Shown here: one piece after another, positions 5,573-11,626 of the stretch | Position numbering within the stretch: the stretch's first letter is position 1 | Layout: every line of letters starts with the position of its first letter | Origin: JAZNQL01 sp045531205 | GTDB lineage: Bacteria > Bacillota > Clostridia > UMGS1883 > UMGS1540 | DNA length: 20,268 nucleotides | NCBI GenBank assembly: GCA_045531205.1 | Contig: JAZSDN010000017.1 | Location: 1-20,268 of the forward strand | Direction of reading: 5' to 3' | Notes under the pieces: generated by a model | The model's input: only the letters and a program-made list of their open reading frames with translations | Database searches by the model: none | What the model was told of the DNA's origin: nothing | Translations under genes and position numbers: made by a program

Positions 5573-5592
5573 CCTCTTCACACCTCCTTTCT
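5573..5592 (+). repeat. tRNA trailer carrying a 16S 3'-end (anti-SD) sequence, copy 1
   Basis: CCTCTTCACACCTCCTTTCT differs at one base from 7262-7281 after tRNA-Lys. CACCTCCTTTCT is the 3' terminus of Firmicutes 16S rRNA, including the anti-Shine-Dalgarno core. Confidence 0.7.
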
Positions 5593-5598
5593 CCAAAT

Positions 5599-5658
5599 GC
5601 CCCTTGCCGTAAATGGTGAGGGGCTTTGGACTGCCCGCGCGCGACTGTGCCCGGGCAG
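5599..5658. terminator. tRNA-Thr terminator and GC hairpin
   Basis: GCCCCT (5599-5604) pairs with AGGGGC (5619-5624), followed by TTTGG. CTGCCCG (5631-5637) pairs with CGGGCAG (5652-5658), followed by AATTC. The second hairpin is also the body of the minus-strand RNA starting near 5670. Confidence 0.6.
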
Positions 5659-5676
5659 AATTCCCGGTAAACTTCT

Positions 5677-5784
5677 ATTATAGCATTTTTTTGAGCCATG
5701 AGTCAATAGGCAAAATAACCAAACATTATCCCGAAACTTTGTGCATTTTTACCTATTGACTTTTGGCTCGGTGTGTGCTATAAT
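5677..5784. promoter_or_regulatory. Divergent promoter pair across an 18-nt inverted repeat
   Basis: Minus strand: TTGACT (5701-5706), 18 bp, TATAAT (5677-5682), reading toward the GC hairpin at 5631. Plus strand: TTGACT (5756-5761), 17 bp, TATAAT (5779-5784), reading gene 5812. The arms GAGCCA..AGTCAATAGG (5693-5710) and CCTATTGACT..TGGCTC (5752-5769) are inverted and contain both -35 boxes. A TTTGTGCA half-site lies between. Confidence 0.75.
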
Positions 5785-5811
5785 TTAATCAATGAAAGAG
5801 AGGTAATCACT

Positions 5812-6102
5812 ATGTTAGAACAAGCAAGACAGTTATTATTCGACTTATTAAAACAGCAAGACGAGGCTATAACCAACAGAGCCGTAGCCAAGGCAGAGTA
5901 TGAAGCCGCCTATTACGCTGTGCCAACAGAGAACGAGAGCAGAGCAGAACTTCGTGAAAAAATTAACAACCTTAAAGACCGATACGAATGGTATGACCTT
6001 TTGGTCGGACAGTTAAAAGGGGCTGTTGCTTCAACCGAAACTGTAATTGCTCAATTAAAAAATGCAGAAAAATTAGAAAAAAGACTTGACATTTTGGATT
6101 GA
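5812..6102 (+). CDS. Coiled-coil hypothetical protein, 96 aa
   Basis: The ATG after GAGAGGTAATCACT is chosen. The sequence is nearly all helix with heptads, MLEQARQLLFDLLKQQDEAI then RAELREKINNLKDRYEWYDL, and a final AEKLEKRLDILD. It resembles small phage coiled-coil proteins of DUF-type without a defined function. The next promoter's -35 (6086-6091) lies in its last codons. Confidence 0.8.
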   Translation: MLEQARQLLFDLLKQQDEAITNRAVAKAEYEAAYYAVPTENESRAELREKINNLKDRYEWYDLLVGQLKGAVASTETVIAQLKNAEKLEKRLDILD

Positions 6103-6114
6103 GTGTGCTATAAT
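6086..6114 (+). promoter_or_regulatory. Promoter for genes 6144 and 6277
   Basis: TTGACA, 17 bp, TATAAT, extended -10 TGC. The -35 is inside the end of gene 5812. Confidence 0.85.
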
Positions 6115-6143
6115 AAAAGCACAAAGAAAGAGAGGTAATCCAA

Positions 6144-6284
6144 ATGACAGACAAGAATAAGAAAAAACTTGAAGCCAAAAAGCAAAGAAATTTTTGGGGA
6201 ATGAACCCCCGAACTCGTAAACAAGCCAACGGTAAGGCTTACAATAGACAAAAATCAAAGAAAGAGGTCAAAGACTATGAGTAA
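6144..6284 (+). CDS. Very basic small protein, 46 aa
   Basis: The frame starts after AGAGAGGTAATCCAA and ends in TAA. It is strongly basic (DKNKKKLEAKKQRNFWGM). The second half has the pattern NPRTRKQANGKAYNRQKSKK, which resembles a short basic motif that recurs in small Firmicutes phage proteins (N-P-x-T-R..K..YNR-K), from memory. RNA or ribosome binding is plausible. It overlaps the next start by 8 nt, so translation is coupled. Confidence 0.75.
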   Translation: MTDKNKKKLEAKKQRNFWGMNPRTRKQANGKAYNRQKSKKEVKDYE

Positions 6285-6624
6285 ATCAAGTTACAGAAAA
6301 GAATGCCCCAATTCATTCAAAATCGGAATTTTAAGAATTATCTGCGTTGTTCTCGCACTCGCAACCATTGTGTGCGGTGCGGGGTGGGTAGCAACGGCAA
6401 GACGGCAGACCTGCATCGGAATGACGGAAGCCGAAATCACACACTGCGAAACCGCAAACGGCAAATGCTATTTCTATGTGCTTACTGATGATTTTATCAG
6501 TTGTGCCGTTGAGGTGCCCGAGGACAGATACGGAATGTATGTCGAGGGTGATGTGATTTTAGTTGATGTAATGGCAAATCACGAGGGTGAAAAAAGTTTG
6601 TATTTTTCTGAAGAAAATGCTTGA
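6277..6624 (+). CDS. Membrane-anchored protein, 115 aa
   Basis: A transmembrane helix lies at about residues 18-39 (ILRIICVVLALATIVCGAGW) and is followed by an extracytoplasmic beta-rich domain with four cysteines. GKCYFYVLTDDFISCAVEVP (about 67-86) and VEGDVILVDVMAN (about 94-106) suggest a small OB-like barrel. The segment ATARRQTCIGMTEAEITHC after the helix is unusual. The TGA stop lies within the -35 of the next promoter. Function unknown. Confidence 0.8.
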   Translation: MSKSSYRKECPNSFKIGILRIICVVLALATIVCGAGWVATARRQTCIGMTEAEITHCETANGKCYFYVLTDDFISCAVEVPEDRYGMYVEGDVILVDVMANHEGEKSLYFSEENA

Positions 6625-6649
6625 CAAATAAACCCAAGTGTGCTATAAT
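6621..6649 (+). promoter_or_regulatory. Promoter for the RNA at 6657, overlapping the 6277 stop codon
   Basis: TTGACA, 17 bp, TATAAT. The TGA stop (6622-6624) of gene 6277 is inside the -35. Confidence 0.85.
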
Positions 6650-6656
6650 AGTAAAT

Positions 6657-6735
6657 GTCAAGAGGGGAAACCAATGGGCGAGGATTAAAGAATGTAAGTC
6701 CCACAGTTGTAGCCGGAACCGGTAGGCGAAAAAAA
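6657..6735 (+). ncRNA. Short structured RNA of about 75 nt
   Basis: A strong promoter precedes it and the next promoter begins at 6750. There is no ribosome-binding site and no ORF. TGGG/CCCA (6675-6704) and the palindromic CCGGAACCGG (6713-6722), inside GCC/GGC, suggest a compact or pseudoknotted fold. The RNA ends in an A-rich stretch without a clear terminator. Class unknown. Confidence 0.55.
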
Positions 6736-6749
6736 TTCTTAAAAACCTC

Positions 6750-6778
6750 TTGACAAATACTACTAACTGTGTTATAAT
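6750..6778 (+). promoter_or_regulatory. Promoter for the RNA at 6786
   Basis: TTGACA, 17 bp, TATAAT, extended -10 TGT. Confidence 0.85.
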
Positions 6779-6785
6779 AAATACA

Positions 6786-6955
6786 GTAAAAGAGTTCTGA
6801 AGGATAACTCACAAAGTCCTATCCCAGTCGAGTTCCTTTTAATGCTAGCAATAAGGAATAACAAAGCCGAAAGGCGAAAGGGTGTTCCCCAAAGTGGTTC
6901 GAAACACAATGGGTAAGAAAGGTATGTAGCCCGCTCGGTGCCAAAAATTTTTCAA
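6786..6955 (+). ncRNA. Structured RNA of about 170 nt
   Basis: It lacks a ribosome-binding site and start codon in any useful frame. Visible pairings are GAGTT/AACTC (6791-6811), CCTT/AAGG around 6836-6857, GCC-GAAA-GGC with a GNRA loop (6866-6875), GTGTT/AACAC (6882-6908) and GGTA/TGCC (6922-6943). It lies second in a run of three promoter-driven noncoding units that ends in tRNA-Lys. Function unknown. Confidence 0.6.
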
Positions 6956-6973
6956 AAAAATTAAAAAAAGGTC

Positions 6974-7002
6974 TTGACAAATCGAAAGGTTTGTGATATA
7001 AT
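6974..7002 (+). promoter_or_regulatory. Promoter for the RNA/tRNA-Lys unit
   Basis: TTGACA, 17 bp, TATAAT in the TGATATAAT form. Confidence 0.85.
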
Positions 7003-7009
7003 AAAGACA

Positions 7010-7181
7010 CTGAGAGAGGGAAAGCAACCCGAAAGAAAGGGAAGCCCACGAGAGCAAGTAAGACTTTCCCGACAAAGACTCTCAACCGCAAGGTGTGTCG
7101 GTTTGCGGTATACAAATGTGAGCCAGAGCCCCGAGGCTGAAGAAATGTGGGATTATGCCGATTACAAAGCCAAAAGAATAT
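7010..7181 (+). ncRNA. Structured leader RNA cotranscribed with tRNA-Lys
   Basis: About 170 nt between the promoter and the tRNA. Stems are TGAGAG/CTCTCA (7011-7084), GGGAAG/CTTTCCC (7039-7070), ACCGCAA/TTGCGGT (7085-7110) and AGCC/GGCT around 7122-7139. An ORF across it begins upstream of the transcription start and runs into the tRNA, so it is not coding. It may be a processed independent RNA or a tRNA 5' leader. Confidence 0.6.
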
Positions 7182-7257
7182 GGGTGGTTAACTCAGTAGG
7201 TAGAGTACGACACTTTTAATGTCGGAGTCAAGGGTTCGAGCCCCTTACCACCCACCA
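7182..7257 (+). tRNA. tRNA-Lys (anticodon TTT), CCA encoded
   Basis: Acceptor GGGTGGT pairs with ACCACCC, discriminator A, encoded CCA at 7255-7257. CGACA/TGTCG closes CTTTTAA (anticodon TTT). The T stem AAGGG/CCCTT carries TTCGAGC. Confidence 0.93.
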
Positions 7258-7261
7258 ATCA

Positions 7262-7281
7262 CCTCTTAACACCTCCTTTCT
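7262..7281 (+). repeat. tRNA trailer carrying a 16S 3'-end (anti-SD) sequence, copy 2
   Basis: CCTCTTAACACCTCCTTTCT, one base different from 5573-5592 and at the same distance after CCA. Confidence 0.7.
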
Positions 7282-7319
7282 GTCGGAAGCCTTTGACTGC
7301 GGTCAAGGGCTTTCGGCAC
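7282..7319 (+). terminator. Terminator after tRNA-Lys
   Basis: GCCTTTGAC (7289-7297) pairs with GTCAAGGGC (7302-7310) around TGCG, and the stem extends outward with GTCGGAA/TTTCGGC, giving about 16 pairs with wobbles. T-tract is short. Confidence 0.6.
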
Positions 7320-7329
7320 ATTCTGTCAG

Positions 7330-7356
7330 CCGCTCGCGCATGGCCCTCGCGAGCGG
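7330..7356. repeat. GC-rich hairpin
   Basis: CCGCTCGCG pairs with CGCGAGCGG (9 bp) around a 9-nt loop, followed by GAATTTTAG. Same family as 5631, 10568, 12535, 14276 and 15937. The adjacent minus promoter is degenerate here. Confidence 0.6.
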
Positions 7357-7417
7357 AATTTTAGTTATTTGGGCAGTTTCAACAATTTTCTGAGCAAAAG
7401 TTTGTGCAATTTGCCAA

Positions 7418-7446
7418 TAGACAAAATCCCGAAACTGTGGTATAAT
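7418..7446 (+). promoter_or_regulatory. Promoter for gene 7476
   Basis: TAGACA, 17 bp, TATAAT. A TTTGTGCAATTTGCC motif (7401-7415) lies just upstream of the -35. Confidence 0.7.
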
Positions 7447-7475
7447 GTAGACACAAAGAAAGAGAGGTAGTCAAA

Positions 7476-8186
7476 ATGAATTTACAGTTATGTTCCCCTT
7501 ACAGAAAATGCCCTTTTAATTGCCCTATGTGTATTGCCGCCACAGATGATGGTGAAATAAACAATGTATTCAATCTCTATGAGAACAACCGAGCAGAATA
7601 TTTTTACAAATTAGCAAAGGCTGTTCAGGGCAAAGACACAGTTGTTATTACAGGCGACACAGAGCCGACACTGTTCCCCGAATGGATTAGCAATGTATTG
7701 AAATTCTTTCAGATTATCGGTTATGAAGGCAAAATTGAATTGCAAACAAAAAATTATTGCTTATCTTCCTATTGTTACGAATGGTATAATCTTGACTTGA
7801 ATTTGATTGCTTATTCTGCAACTTGTGCAAAAGATTTAGAAAAAATCTTTTCTTTTAATCTTGCAAAGGAAAGTCATTGCCGAGTTCGTTTGGTCGTTCT
7901 TCTCACCGAAGAAACAATCGACTGTTTGTATAAAACACCTGTTAAAGAATTAACAAAGTTTGCTGAAATTACTTTCAAGGTATTACAAACACCCGAAAGA
8001 GAAGCCGAAGCAAATTATGTAAAAGAACACAACAGTTATGATAAAAAGAAATTAAATGCAATTATTGAATTTATACAATTTCATTCATCAAAATGCAGTA
8101 TCAGAATTGATGAAAATTGTATGGAAGCAACCGATAGATACGAAATAATGAGAATTGATGGCAAAATGTACAAAACTTGGTTCTAA
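7476..8186 (+). CDS. Radical SAM protein, 236 aa
   Basis: Residues 12-19 (CPFNCPMC) are the Cx3Cx2C motif that binds the 4Fe-4S cluster and S-adenosylmethionine in radical SAM enzymes. TGDTEPTL (59-66) matches the position of the SAM-contacting GGEP motif, with D replacing the second G. Downstream strands such as IELQTKNY and LNLIAYSATC fit the partial TIM barrel. At 236 residues it is short, without an obvious C-terminal accessory domain, like activase or QueE-type members. No partner substrate protein is adjacent, so the substrate is unknown; nucleotide, tRNA or peptide modification are all possible. Own promoter and terminator. Confidence 0.85.
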   Translation: MNLQLCSPYRKCPFNCPMCIAATDDGEINNVFNLYENNRAEYFYKLAKAVQGKDTVVITGDTEPTLFPEWISNVLKFFQIIGYEGKIELQTKNYCLSSYCYEWYNLDLNLIAYSATCAKDLEKIFSFNLAKESHCRVRLVVLLTEETIDCLYKTPVKELTKFAEITFKVLQTPEREAEANYVKEHNSYDKKKLNAIIEFIQFHSSKCSIRIDENCMEATDRYEIMRIDGKMYKTWF

Positions 8187-8190
8187 TCTT

Positions 8191-8217
8191 TGGGCATTTT
8201 GCCCATTGATTTTTTCC
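8191..8217 (+). terminator. Terminator after 7476 fused to the next -35
   Basis: TGGGCA (8191-8196) pairs with TGCCCA (8200-8205), followed by TTGATTTTTT. The -35 TTGATT (8206-8211) of the next gene is the T tract of this terminator. Confidence 0.7.
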
Positions 8218-8234
8218 AAAAGGTGTGCTATAAT
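8206..8234 (+). promoter_or_regulatory. Promoter for gene 8267
   Basis: TTGATT, 17 bp, TATAAT, extended -10 TGC. Confidence 0.8.
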
Positions 8235-8266
8235 TAAAGCATAAAAGAAAGAAAGAGGTAGACAAA

Positions 8267-8728
8267 ATGAACACAGAAGTTATTAAAGCAATGAACAAGA
8301 AAGAAACCAAAATAAGCAAATTCCGCAAGTGGTGGAACAAAAACGATTACAAGGTTTACAGAATAATCTTCTTCCCCATTTGGATTGCTTCAATCCTTAG
8401 TACAAAAATTACAAAGTGGCTCAACTCTCGTCAGGCTTGGAGCGAAGAAAGAGCAAATGAAATACTCAATTATTATGTTCCTCGCTTTGCGAAATGGCAC
8501 GCTGACCAACAAGAATTTTACTTTTTCGATAATGGCTACGGTTGGAACTACGGCTACGCCAAAAGATACCTGAAATTAAAAGACCGCAGATTTTGGAAAG
8601 TCCACAAGGGTTGGTGCGGTGGCGACATTCGTGATTATTTGATTGAGGAGTTTGAACTTGAAGGTTTTACAAAAGAAATCGGTAACTGTTCAGACTGTTG
8701 GACGGAAATTATTTTCAAAAAAAATTAA
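8267..8728 (+). CDS. Hypothetical protein, 153 aa, Trp/Tyr-rich
   Basis: No family recognised. The N-terminus is basic (MNKKETKISKFRKWWNKNDY) and is followed by one hydrophobic segment (YRIIFFPIWIASIL, about residues 32-45) that may associate with membrane. The rest is aromatic, with a Gly/Tyr/Trp block NGYGWNYGYAKRY (about 88-100) and the charged C-terminus ending in a CSDCW motif (about 141-145). It has its own promoter and AAAGAGG site. Confidence 0.8.
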   Translation: MNTEVIKAMNKKETKISKFRKWWNKNDYKVYRIIFFPIWIASILSTKITKWLNSRQAWSEERANEILNYYVPRFAKWHADQQEFYFFDNGYGWNYGYAKRYLKLKDRRFWKVHKGWCGGDIRDYLIEEFELEGFTKEIGNCSDCWTEIIFKKN

Positions 8729-8739
8729 AAAAGTTTTGA

Positions 8740-8776
8740 AAAACCCCTTGACAAAAGGGGTTTTATCTGTTATAAT
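8740..8776 (+). promoter_or_regulatory. Hairpin-embedded promoter for gene 8810
   Basis: TTGACA (8748-8753), 17 bp, TATAAT (8771-8776). AAAACCCCTT (8740-8749) pairs with AAGGGGTTTT (8755-8764) around GACAA. Confidence 0.85.
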
Positions 8777-8809
8777 AAATACAACAAAGAAAGAAAGAGG
8801 TAATAAAAA

Positions 8810-9298
8810 ATGTTTGAAACAGTAAACAAATTATTAGAAAAATACATCGGTGGCGACATCTTCTTCACAGAACTTGACAAGGCAGTTAAATTTGACAAAA
8901 GTGTTTTGCTTCAGTTGGTTGCCGAAGTCGGTGCAAAGTTCCCCGACGCTATGACAATAGCAAGTGGCGAAATCGGTTTATCAATGCACAACCTCGGAGT
9001 TGCAATAGATTTTATTGTTCCCGGTGGTTTGCGATTTGACCCCGACAAAATTAACCTTGAGCCATTCAAAAGCAGAATTGACGGATACGAATTTGTGTTC
9101 ATTGATGATAGTTATTTTAGTGGCAAAACGGCACTCGTGGTCAAGGAAGAAATTGAAAAACTCGGTGGCACATTCCTCGGCTCATTCGTAGCCTATGACG
9201 GTTGCAGAGAGAAAGACCCCACAGTCCATTCACTCTACCGATACTATGACCATTTTGACCTGCTCGGCAGACCTCTCCCAACGGCTCGTAACTCTTAA
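8810..9298 (+). CDS. Phosphoribosyltransferase-fold protein, 162 aa
   Basis: FVFIDDSYFSGKT (about residues 95-107) matches the PRPP-binding loop of type I PRTases (hydrophobic stretch, DD, then S/TGKT), and the preceding beta-alpha arrangement fits the Rossmann-like core. It is somewhat short and lacks an obvious hood domain, so the base substrate cannot be read. The family includes nucleotide salvage enzymes and orphan members in phages. Its location near the HAD nucleotidase 9778 suggests nucleotide metabolism. The stop codon lies in a 28-nt inverted repeat (9283-9310). Confidence 0.8.
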   Translation: MFETVNKLLEKYIGGDIFFTELDKAVKFDKSVLLQLVAEVGAKFPDAMTIASGEIGLSMHNLGVAIDFIVPGGLRFDPDKINLEPFKSRIDGYEFVFIDDSYFSGKTALVVKEEIEKLGGTFLGSFVAYDGCREKDPTVHSLYRYYDHFDLLGRPLPTARNS

Positions 9299-9310
9299 GG
9301 GTTGCGAGCC
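9283..9310. repeat. 28-nt inverted repeat spanning the 8810 stop
   Basis: GGCTCGTAACTCTT (9283-9296) is complementary to AAGGGTTGCGAGCC (9297-9310) with two G-T wobbles and no spacer. It abuts the GC hairpin 9309-9335. Confidence 0.6.
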
Positions 9311-9335
9311 GCCCGCTTACAGACGCAGCGGGCGG
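9309..9335. repeat. GC-rich hairpin
   Basis: CCGCCCGCT pairs with AGCGGGCGG (9 bp), followed by TATTTTTGTC. Likely terminator for 8810 with a short T run. Confidence 0.6.
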
Positions 9336-9342
9336 TATTTTT

Positions 9343-9424
9343 GTCAAGAGGCAATCTGCACAAATTTTCACCGCAAACTTTGTGCAATTTGACTACTTGA
9401 CTTTTTCCCGAAATGTGCTATAAT
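9343..9424 (+). promoter_or_regulatory. Promoter for gene 9458 with nested inverted repeats
   Basis: TTGACT (9397-9402), 16 bp, TATAAT (9419-9424). Upstream, GTCAAG (9343-9348) is inverted to CTTGAC (9396-9401), and TGCACAAA (9357-9364) to TTTGTGCA (9379-9386). This operator-like layout matches 5693, 10637 and 14341. Confidence 0.7.
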
Positions 9425-9457
9425 AGTATCAACAAATGAAAGAGAGGTAAACACCTA

Positions 9458-9697
9458 ATGAAAAAGTTTTTTGAACTCGATAAACCCTATGAATTTGACC
9501 CCACAGACTTAACAGCAACAATTTTTCTTGTTTGCTCAATTCTCGGTATCTTCACAACAATTAACATTACACCCTTGTTTTTGCTTGGCTCAATAGTCGG
9601 CACAGTGTTCTGTTTCAAATGTCGTAGAATTAACTTAATTGTTTTGAATGGTTCACTTTTGGTTCTCAACCTTGTAAATTTTGTAAAAATGTTTTAA
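9458..9697 (+). CDS. Small two-helix membrane protein, 79 aa
   Basis: Short cytoplasmic N-terminus (MKKFFELDKPYEFDPTDL), then two hydrophobic segments at about 19-41 (TATIFLVCSILGIFTTINIT) and 42-77 (LFLLGSIVGTVFC and LIVLNGSLLVLNLVNFVKMF, separated by KCRRIN), so two or three transmembrane helices. No signature residues for holin or transporter. Own promoter; ends shortly before the next one. Confidence 0.8.
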   Translation: MKKFFELDKPYEFDPTDLTATIFLVCSILGIFTTINITPLFLLGSIVGTVFCFKCRRINLIVLNGSLLVLNLVNFVKMF

Positions 9698-9715
9698 AAA
9701 ATTTCAAAAAAAGTA

Positions 9716-9744
9716 TTGACAAATTAAAGCAAGTATGCTATAAT
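9716..9744 (+). promoter_or_regulatory. Promoter for genes 9778 and 10272
   Basis: TTGACA, 17 bp, TATAAT, extended -10 TGC, UP-like AAAAAATTTCAAAAAA upstream. Confidence 0.85.
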
Positions 9745-9777
9745 AAATACAACAAAAGAAAGAAAGAGGTAATCAAA

Positions 9778-10254
9778 ATGGCAAATGTAAAAATGGTATG
9801 TTTCGATATGGACGGCACAATCGCAGACCTTTATGGTGTGAATGGTTGGCTTGAGGGCTTGAGAGCCTATGACACTCGCCCCTATGTAGACGCCCCTCCA
9901 ATGTGGGATATGCCCGAACTCGTAAAACTCCTTATGGTTCTTCAGAGCCGTGGAATTGAAATCCGAATTATAACTTGGCTTTCAATGGAAACTACTGTTG
10001 AATATGACAACGCAATCAGAGTTGCCAAAAGAGAATGGCTCAAAGAATACAGTTTCCCTTATGACCACTTTCACGGTGTAAAGTACGGAACAACAAAGGC
10101 AAGTTGTGTTCGCAGATACCTTGCAGAAGAAGAAACGGCAATACTTATTGACGATAATGCAAGGGTAAGAAATGGTTGGTCGCTCGGTGAAACAGTAGAC
10201 CCGACAAGCACAGACCTTATCGAATATTTCAAGGCTCTCATTGAGAGCCTTTGA
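9778..10254 (+). CDS. HAD-superfamily nucleotidase-like hydrolase, 158 aa
   Basis: DMDGT (residues 10-14) is HAD motif I, with Asp10 the probable nucleophile and Asp12 the acid/base. ITW (65-67) carries the motif II threonine, Lys102 or Lys107 can serve as motif III, and the IDD pair (124-126) is motif IV for magnesium. The short cap and overall length fit the phage or bacterial 5'(3')-deoxyribonucleotidase group. It would remove phosphate from (d)NMPs in the cytoplasm; substrate is inferred. All key residues are present. The 3' end contains GAGAGCCTTTGAGAAAGGAG, part of which is the ribosome-binding site of the next gene. Confidence 0.85.
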   Translation: MANVKMVCFDMDGTIADLYGVNGWLEGLRAYDTRPYVDAPPMWDMPELVKLLMVLQSRGIEIRIITWLSMETTVEYDNAIRVAKREWLKEYSFPYDHFHGVKYGTTKASCVRRYLAEEETAILIDDNARVRNGWSLGETVDPTSTDLIEYFKALIESL

Positions 10255-10271
10255 GAAAGGAGAATAAAAAA

Positions 10272-10505
10272 ATGGTTGTTGAAATCCAAAATCGCATAGA
10301 AGAAATGCCCTTCGGAGATTTTGCGGGCGGTGATATTTTCATTTACAACAATGAAACTTTTATAGTTTTAACTGATGAAATTTTTGACTCAGGTCCGAGG
10401 TCGAGATATAACGCAGTTAGTCTTGAAACAGGTGAGCCTACATTCTTTACATCAACTACAAAAGTTGTTTGCCCTGCTGACTATACATTAACAGTTGAAT
10501 TATAA
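10272..10505 (+). CDS. Hypothetical protein, 77 aa
   Basis: The ATG 10 nt after AGAAAGGAG is used. Beta-rich sequence: GDFAGGDIFIYNNETFIVLT (about residues 15-34), then NAVSLETGEPTFFTSTTKVV (about 47-66). This resembles a small beta-barrel of the kind seen in phage proteins with a D-G-x-x-x-V-N-L-x-T-G sequence (here YNAVSLETGEPTFF), which carry the YxAVxLxTGE pattern. No enzymatic residues. Cotranscribed with the HAD gene. Confidence 0.8.
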   Translation: MVVEIQNRIEEMPFGDFAGGDIFIYNNETFIVLTDEIFDSGPRSRYNAVSLETGEPTFFTSTTKVVCPADYTLTVEL

Positions 10506-10509
10506 AATA

Positions 10510-10539
10510 AAACCCCTTGCGGAATGTCGCAAGGGGTTT
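10510..10539. terminator. Bidirectional terminator after 10272
   Basis: AAACCCCTTGCG (10510-10521) pairs with CGCAAGGGGTTT (10528-10539). On the minus strand it is followed by TTATTTTA, so it would also end the minus RNA from 10606. Confidence 0.8.
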
Positions 10540-10567
10540 CGTCATTTTGCACAAAACATTTGTTCAG

Positions 10568-10594
10568 CCGGCCGCGCACTGGCGCCGCGGTCGG
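10568..10594. repeat. GC-rich hairpin
   Basis: 9 bp with one G-T pair around a 9-nt loop, followed by AATTTTA. Confidence 0.65.
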
Positions 10595-10612
10595 AATTTT
10601 ACATAAAATTCC

Positions 10613-10719
10613 ATTATACCATTTTTTTGACCGATTTGTCAAGTGGCAGATTGCACAATCTTTTTCCCGGAACTTTGTGCAATCTGCCTATTGCAATTTG
10701 TGTACCGTTGTGTTATACT
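10613..10719. promoter_or_regulatory. Divergent promoters flanking a 13-bp inverted repeat
   Basis: Minus: TTGACA (10637-10642), 18 bp, TATAAT (10613-10618). Plus: TTGCAA (10691-10696), 17 bp, TATACT (10714-10719). Between them GGCAGATTGCACA (10645-10657) and TGTGCAATCTGCC (10676-10688) are perfect inverted copies, a strong operator candidate. Confidence 0.75.
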
Positions 10720-10725
10720 ATTAAA

Positions 10726-10764
10726 TGTCAGGTGAGGGAAACAAACTCCCACAAAAAACTTTTT
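10726..10764 (+). ncRNA. Mini-RNA unit of about 40 nt
   Basis: Lies between the promoter ending at 10719 and the next -35 at 10787. GTGAGGG and CTCCCAC can pair weakly around AAACAAA. No start codon with a ribosome-binding site. It may simply be a short leader read into gene 10856. Confidence 0.35.
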
Positions 10765-10786
10765 GAAAAAATTTCAAAAAAACCCC

Positions 10787-10815
10787 TTGACAACTACAAC
10801 AAAGTATGCTATAAT
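10787..10815 (+). promoter_or_regulatory. Promoter for gene 10856
   Basis: TTGACA, 17 bp, TATAAT, extended -10 TGC, UP-like A tract upstream. No hairpin around the -35 here. Confidence 0.85.
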
Positions 10816-10855
10816 ACATACATAAGTTAAAGAAAGAAAGAGGTAATCAACCAAA

Positions 10856-11626
10856 ATGAAAATCGTAGTATTCGACACTGAAACCATTGATACAGAACAC
10901 CCATACTGTTACAATGTCGGTTTTGTAGTCTATGACACAGACGAAAAGAGAGTGCTTACCAAAAGAGAATATGTAATCGAACAGGTATGGCACAACCCAA
11001 TGCTTTTCTCAACTGCATATTATGCCGACAAGCGACCTATTTATGTAAGCCGAATGAAAGGCAGAAAAATCAAAATGGCAAAATGGGGTTTTGTGTGCCG
11101 AGAAATGAGAACAATTTTTGATACTTTTGATGTCAAACTTGCCTTTGCTTATAATTCAAGTTTTGATGAACGAGTATTCAATTTTAATTGTGATTTCTTC
11201 CATACTCTTAACCCATTCGACAATATTCCCATTAAAGATATTATTCCCTTTGTGCATAATAAAATCGGTTTTACTCCAAAATTCAAAGCATTTTGCGAAA
11301 CAAACGAACTTTTTACAGAAAGTGGCAACTACTCTGCCAATGCTGAAAATGTTTATCGTTTCATTTCTCAAAACAAGGAATTTATTGAAGAACATACTGC
11401 CCTTGCAGATAGTGAAATTGAACTTGAAATTTTACTTGAATGTATCAAAAGAGGTTGCGAATTTGAGGGCGAATACAAAAAATATCGTTCCATTCCTCGC
11501 AAAGTCGAAAGAAATTTGCTAATTGAACAACATCTTGAAAATGATGATTTTGTATCAGCAAATTTCAAATACAAAACAATTAAAATAAATAAAGAAAAAA
11601 CAAAAATAATTTTGAAAAATGCTTGA
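10856..11626 (+). CDS. DEDDh 3'-5' exonuclease (DnaQ/RNase T-like), 256 aa
   Basis: FDTET (residues 6-10) supplies the Exo I DxE, AYNSSFDERVF (98-108) the Exo II N-x3-D, and HTALADSE (180-187) the Exo III H-x4-D, so it is a DEDDh family member with every metal ligand and the general base present. The C-terminal 55 residues are lysine-rich and variable. It would degrade single-stranded DNA or RNA 3' ends; proofreading or host nucleic-acid turnover are both possible without a polymerase nearby. The TGA stop lies in the -35 of the following promoter. Confidence 0.88.
   Translation: MKIVVFDTETIDTEHPYCYNVGFVVYDTDEKRVLTKREYVIEQVWHNPMLFSTAYYADKRPIYVSRMKGRKIKMAKWGFVCREMRTIFDTFDVKLAFAYNSSFDERVFNFNCDFFHTLNPFDNIPIKDIIPFVHNKIGFTPKFKAFCETNELFTESGNYSANAENVYRFISQNKEFIEEHTALADSEIELEILLECIKRGCEFEGEYKKYRSIPRKVERNLLIEQHLENDDFVSANFKYKTIKINKEKTKIILKNA

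Larger units (their letters stand above)
10510..10606 (-). ncRNA. Minus-strand hairpin RNA of about 100 nt
   Basis: The promoter at 10613-10642 reads leftward through AATTTTATGTAAAATTCC, the GC hairpin CCGGCCGCG/CGCGGTCGG (10568-10594), and into the bidirectional terminator. It is the best delimited of four similar units (also near 5670, 12573 and 14311). No coding potential. Confidence 0.55.

Noticed and set aside
6974..7219. 81-aa + frame
   Set aside because: It starts in the -35 box and reads into tRNA-Lys.
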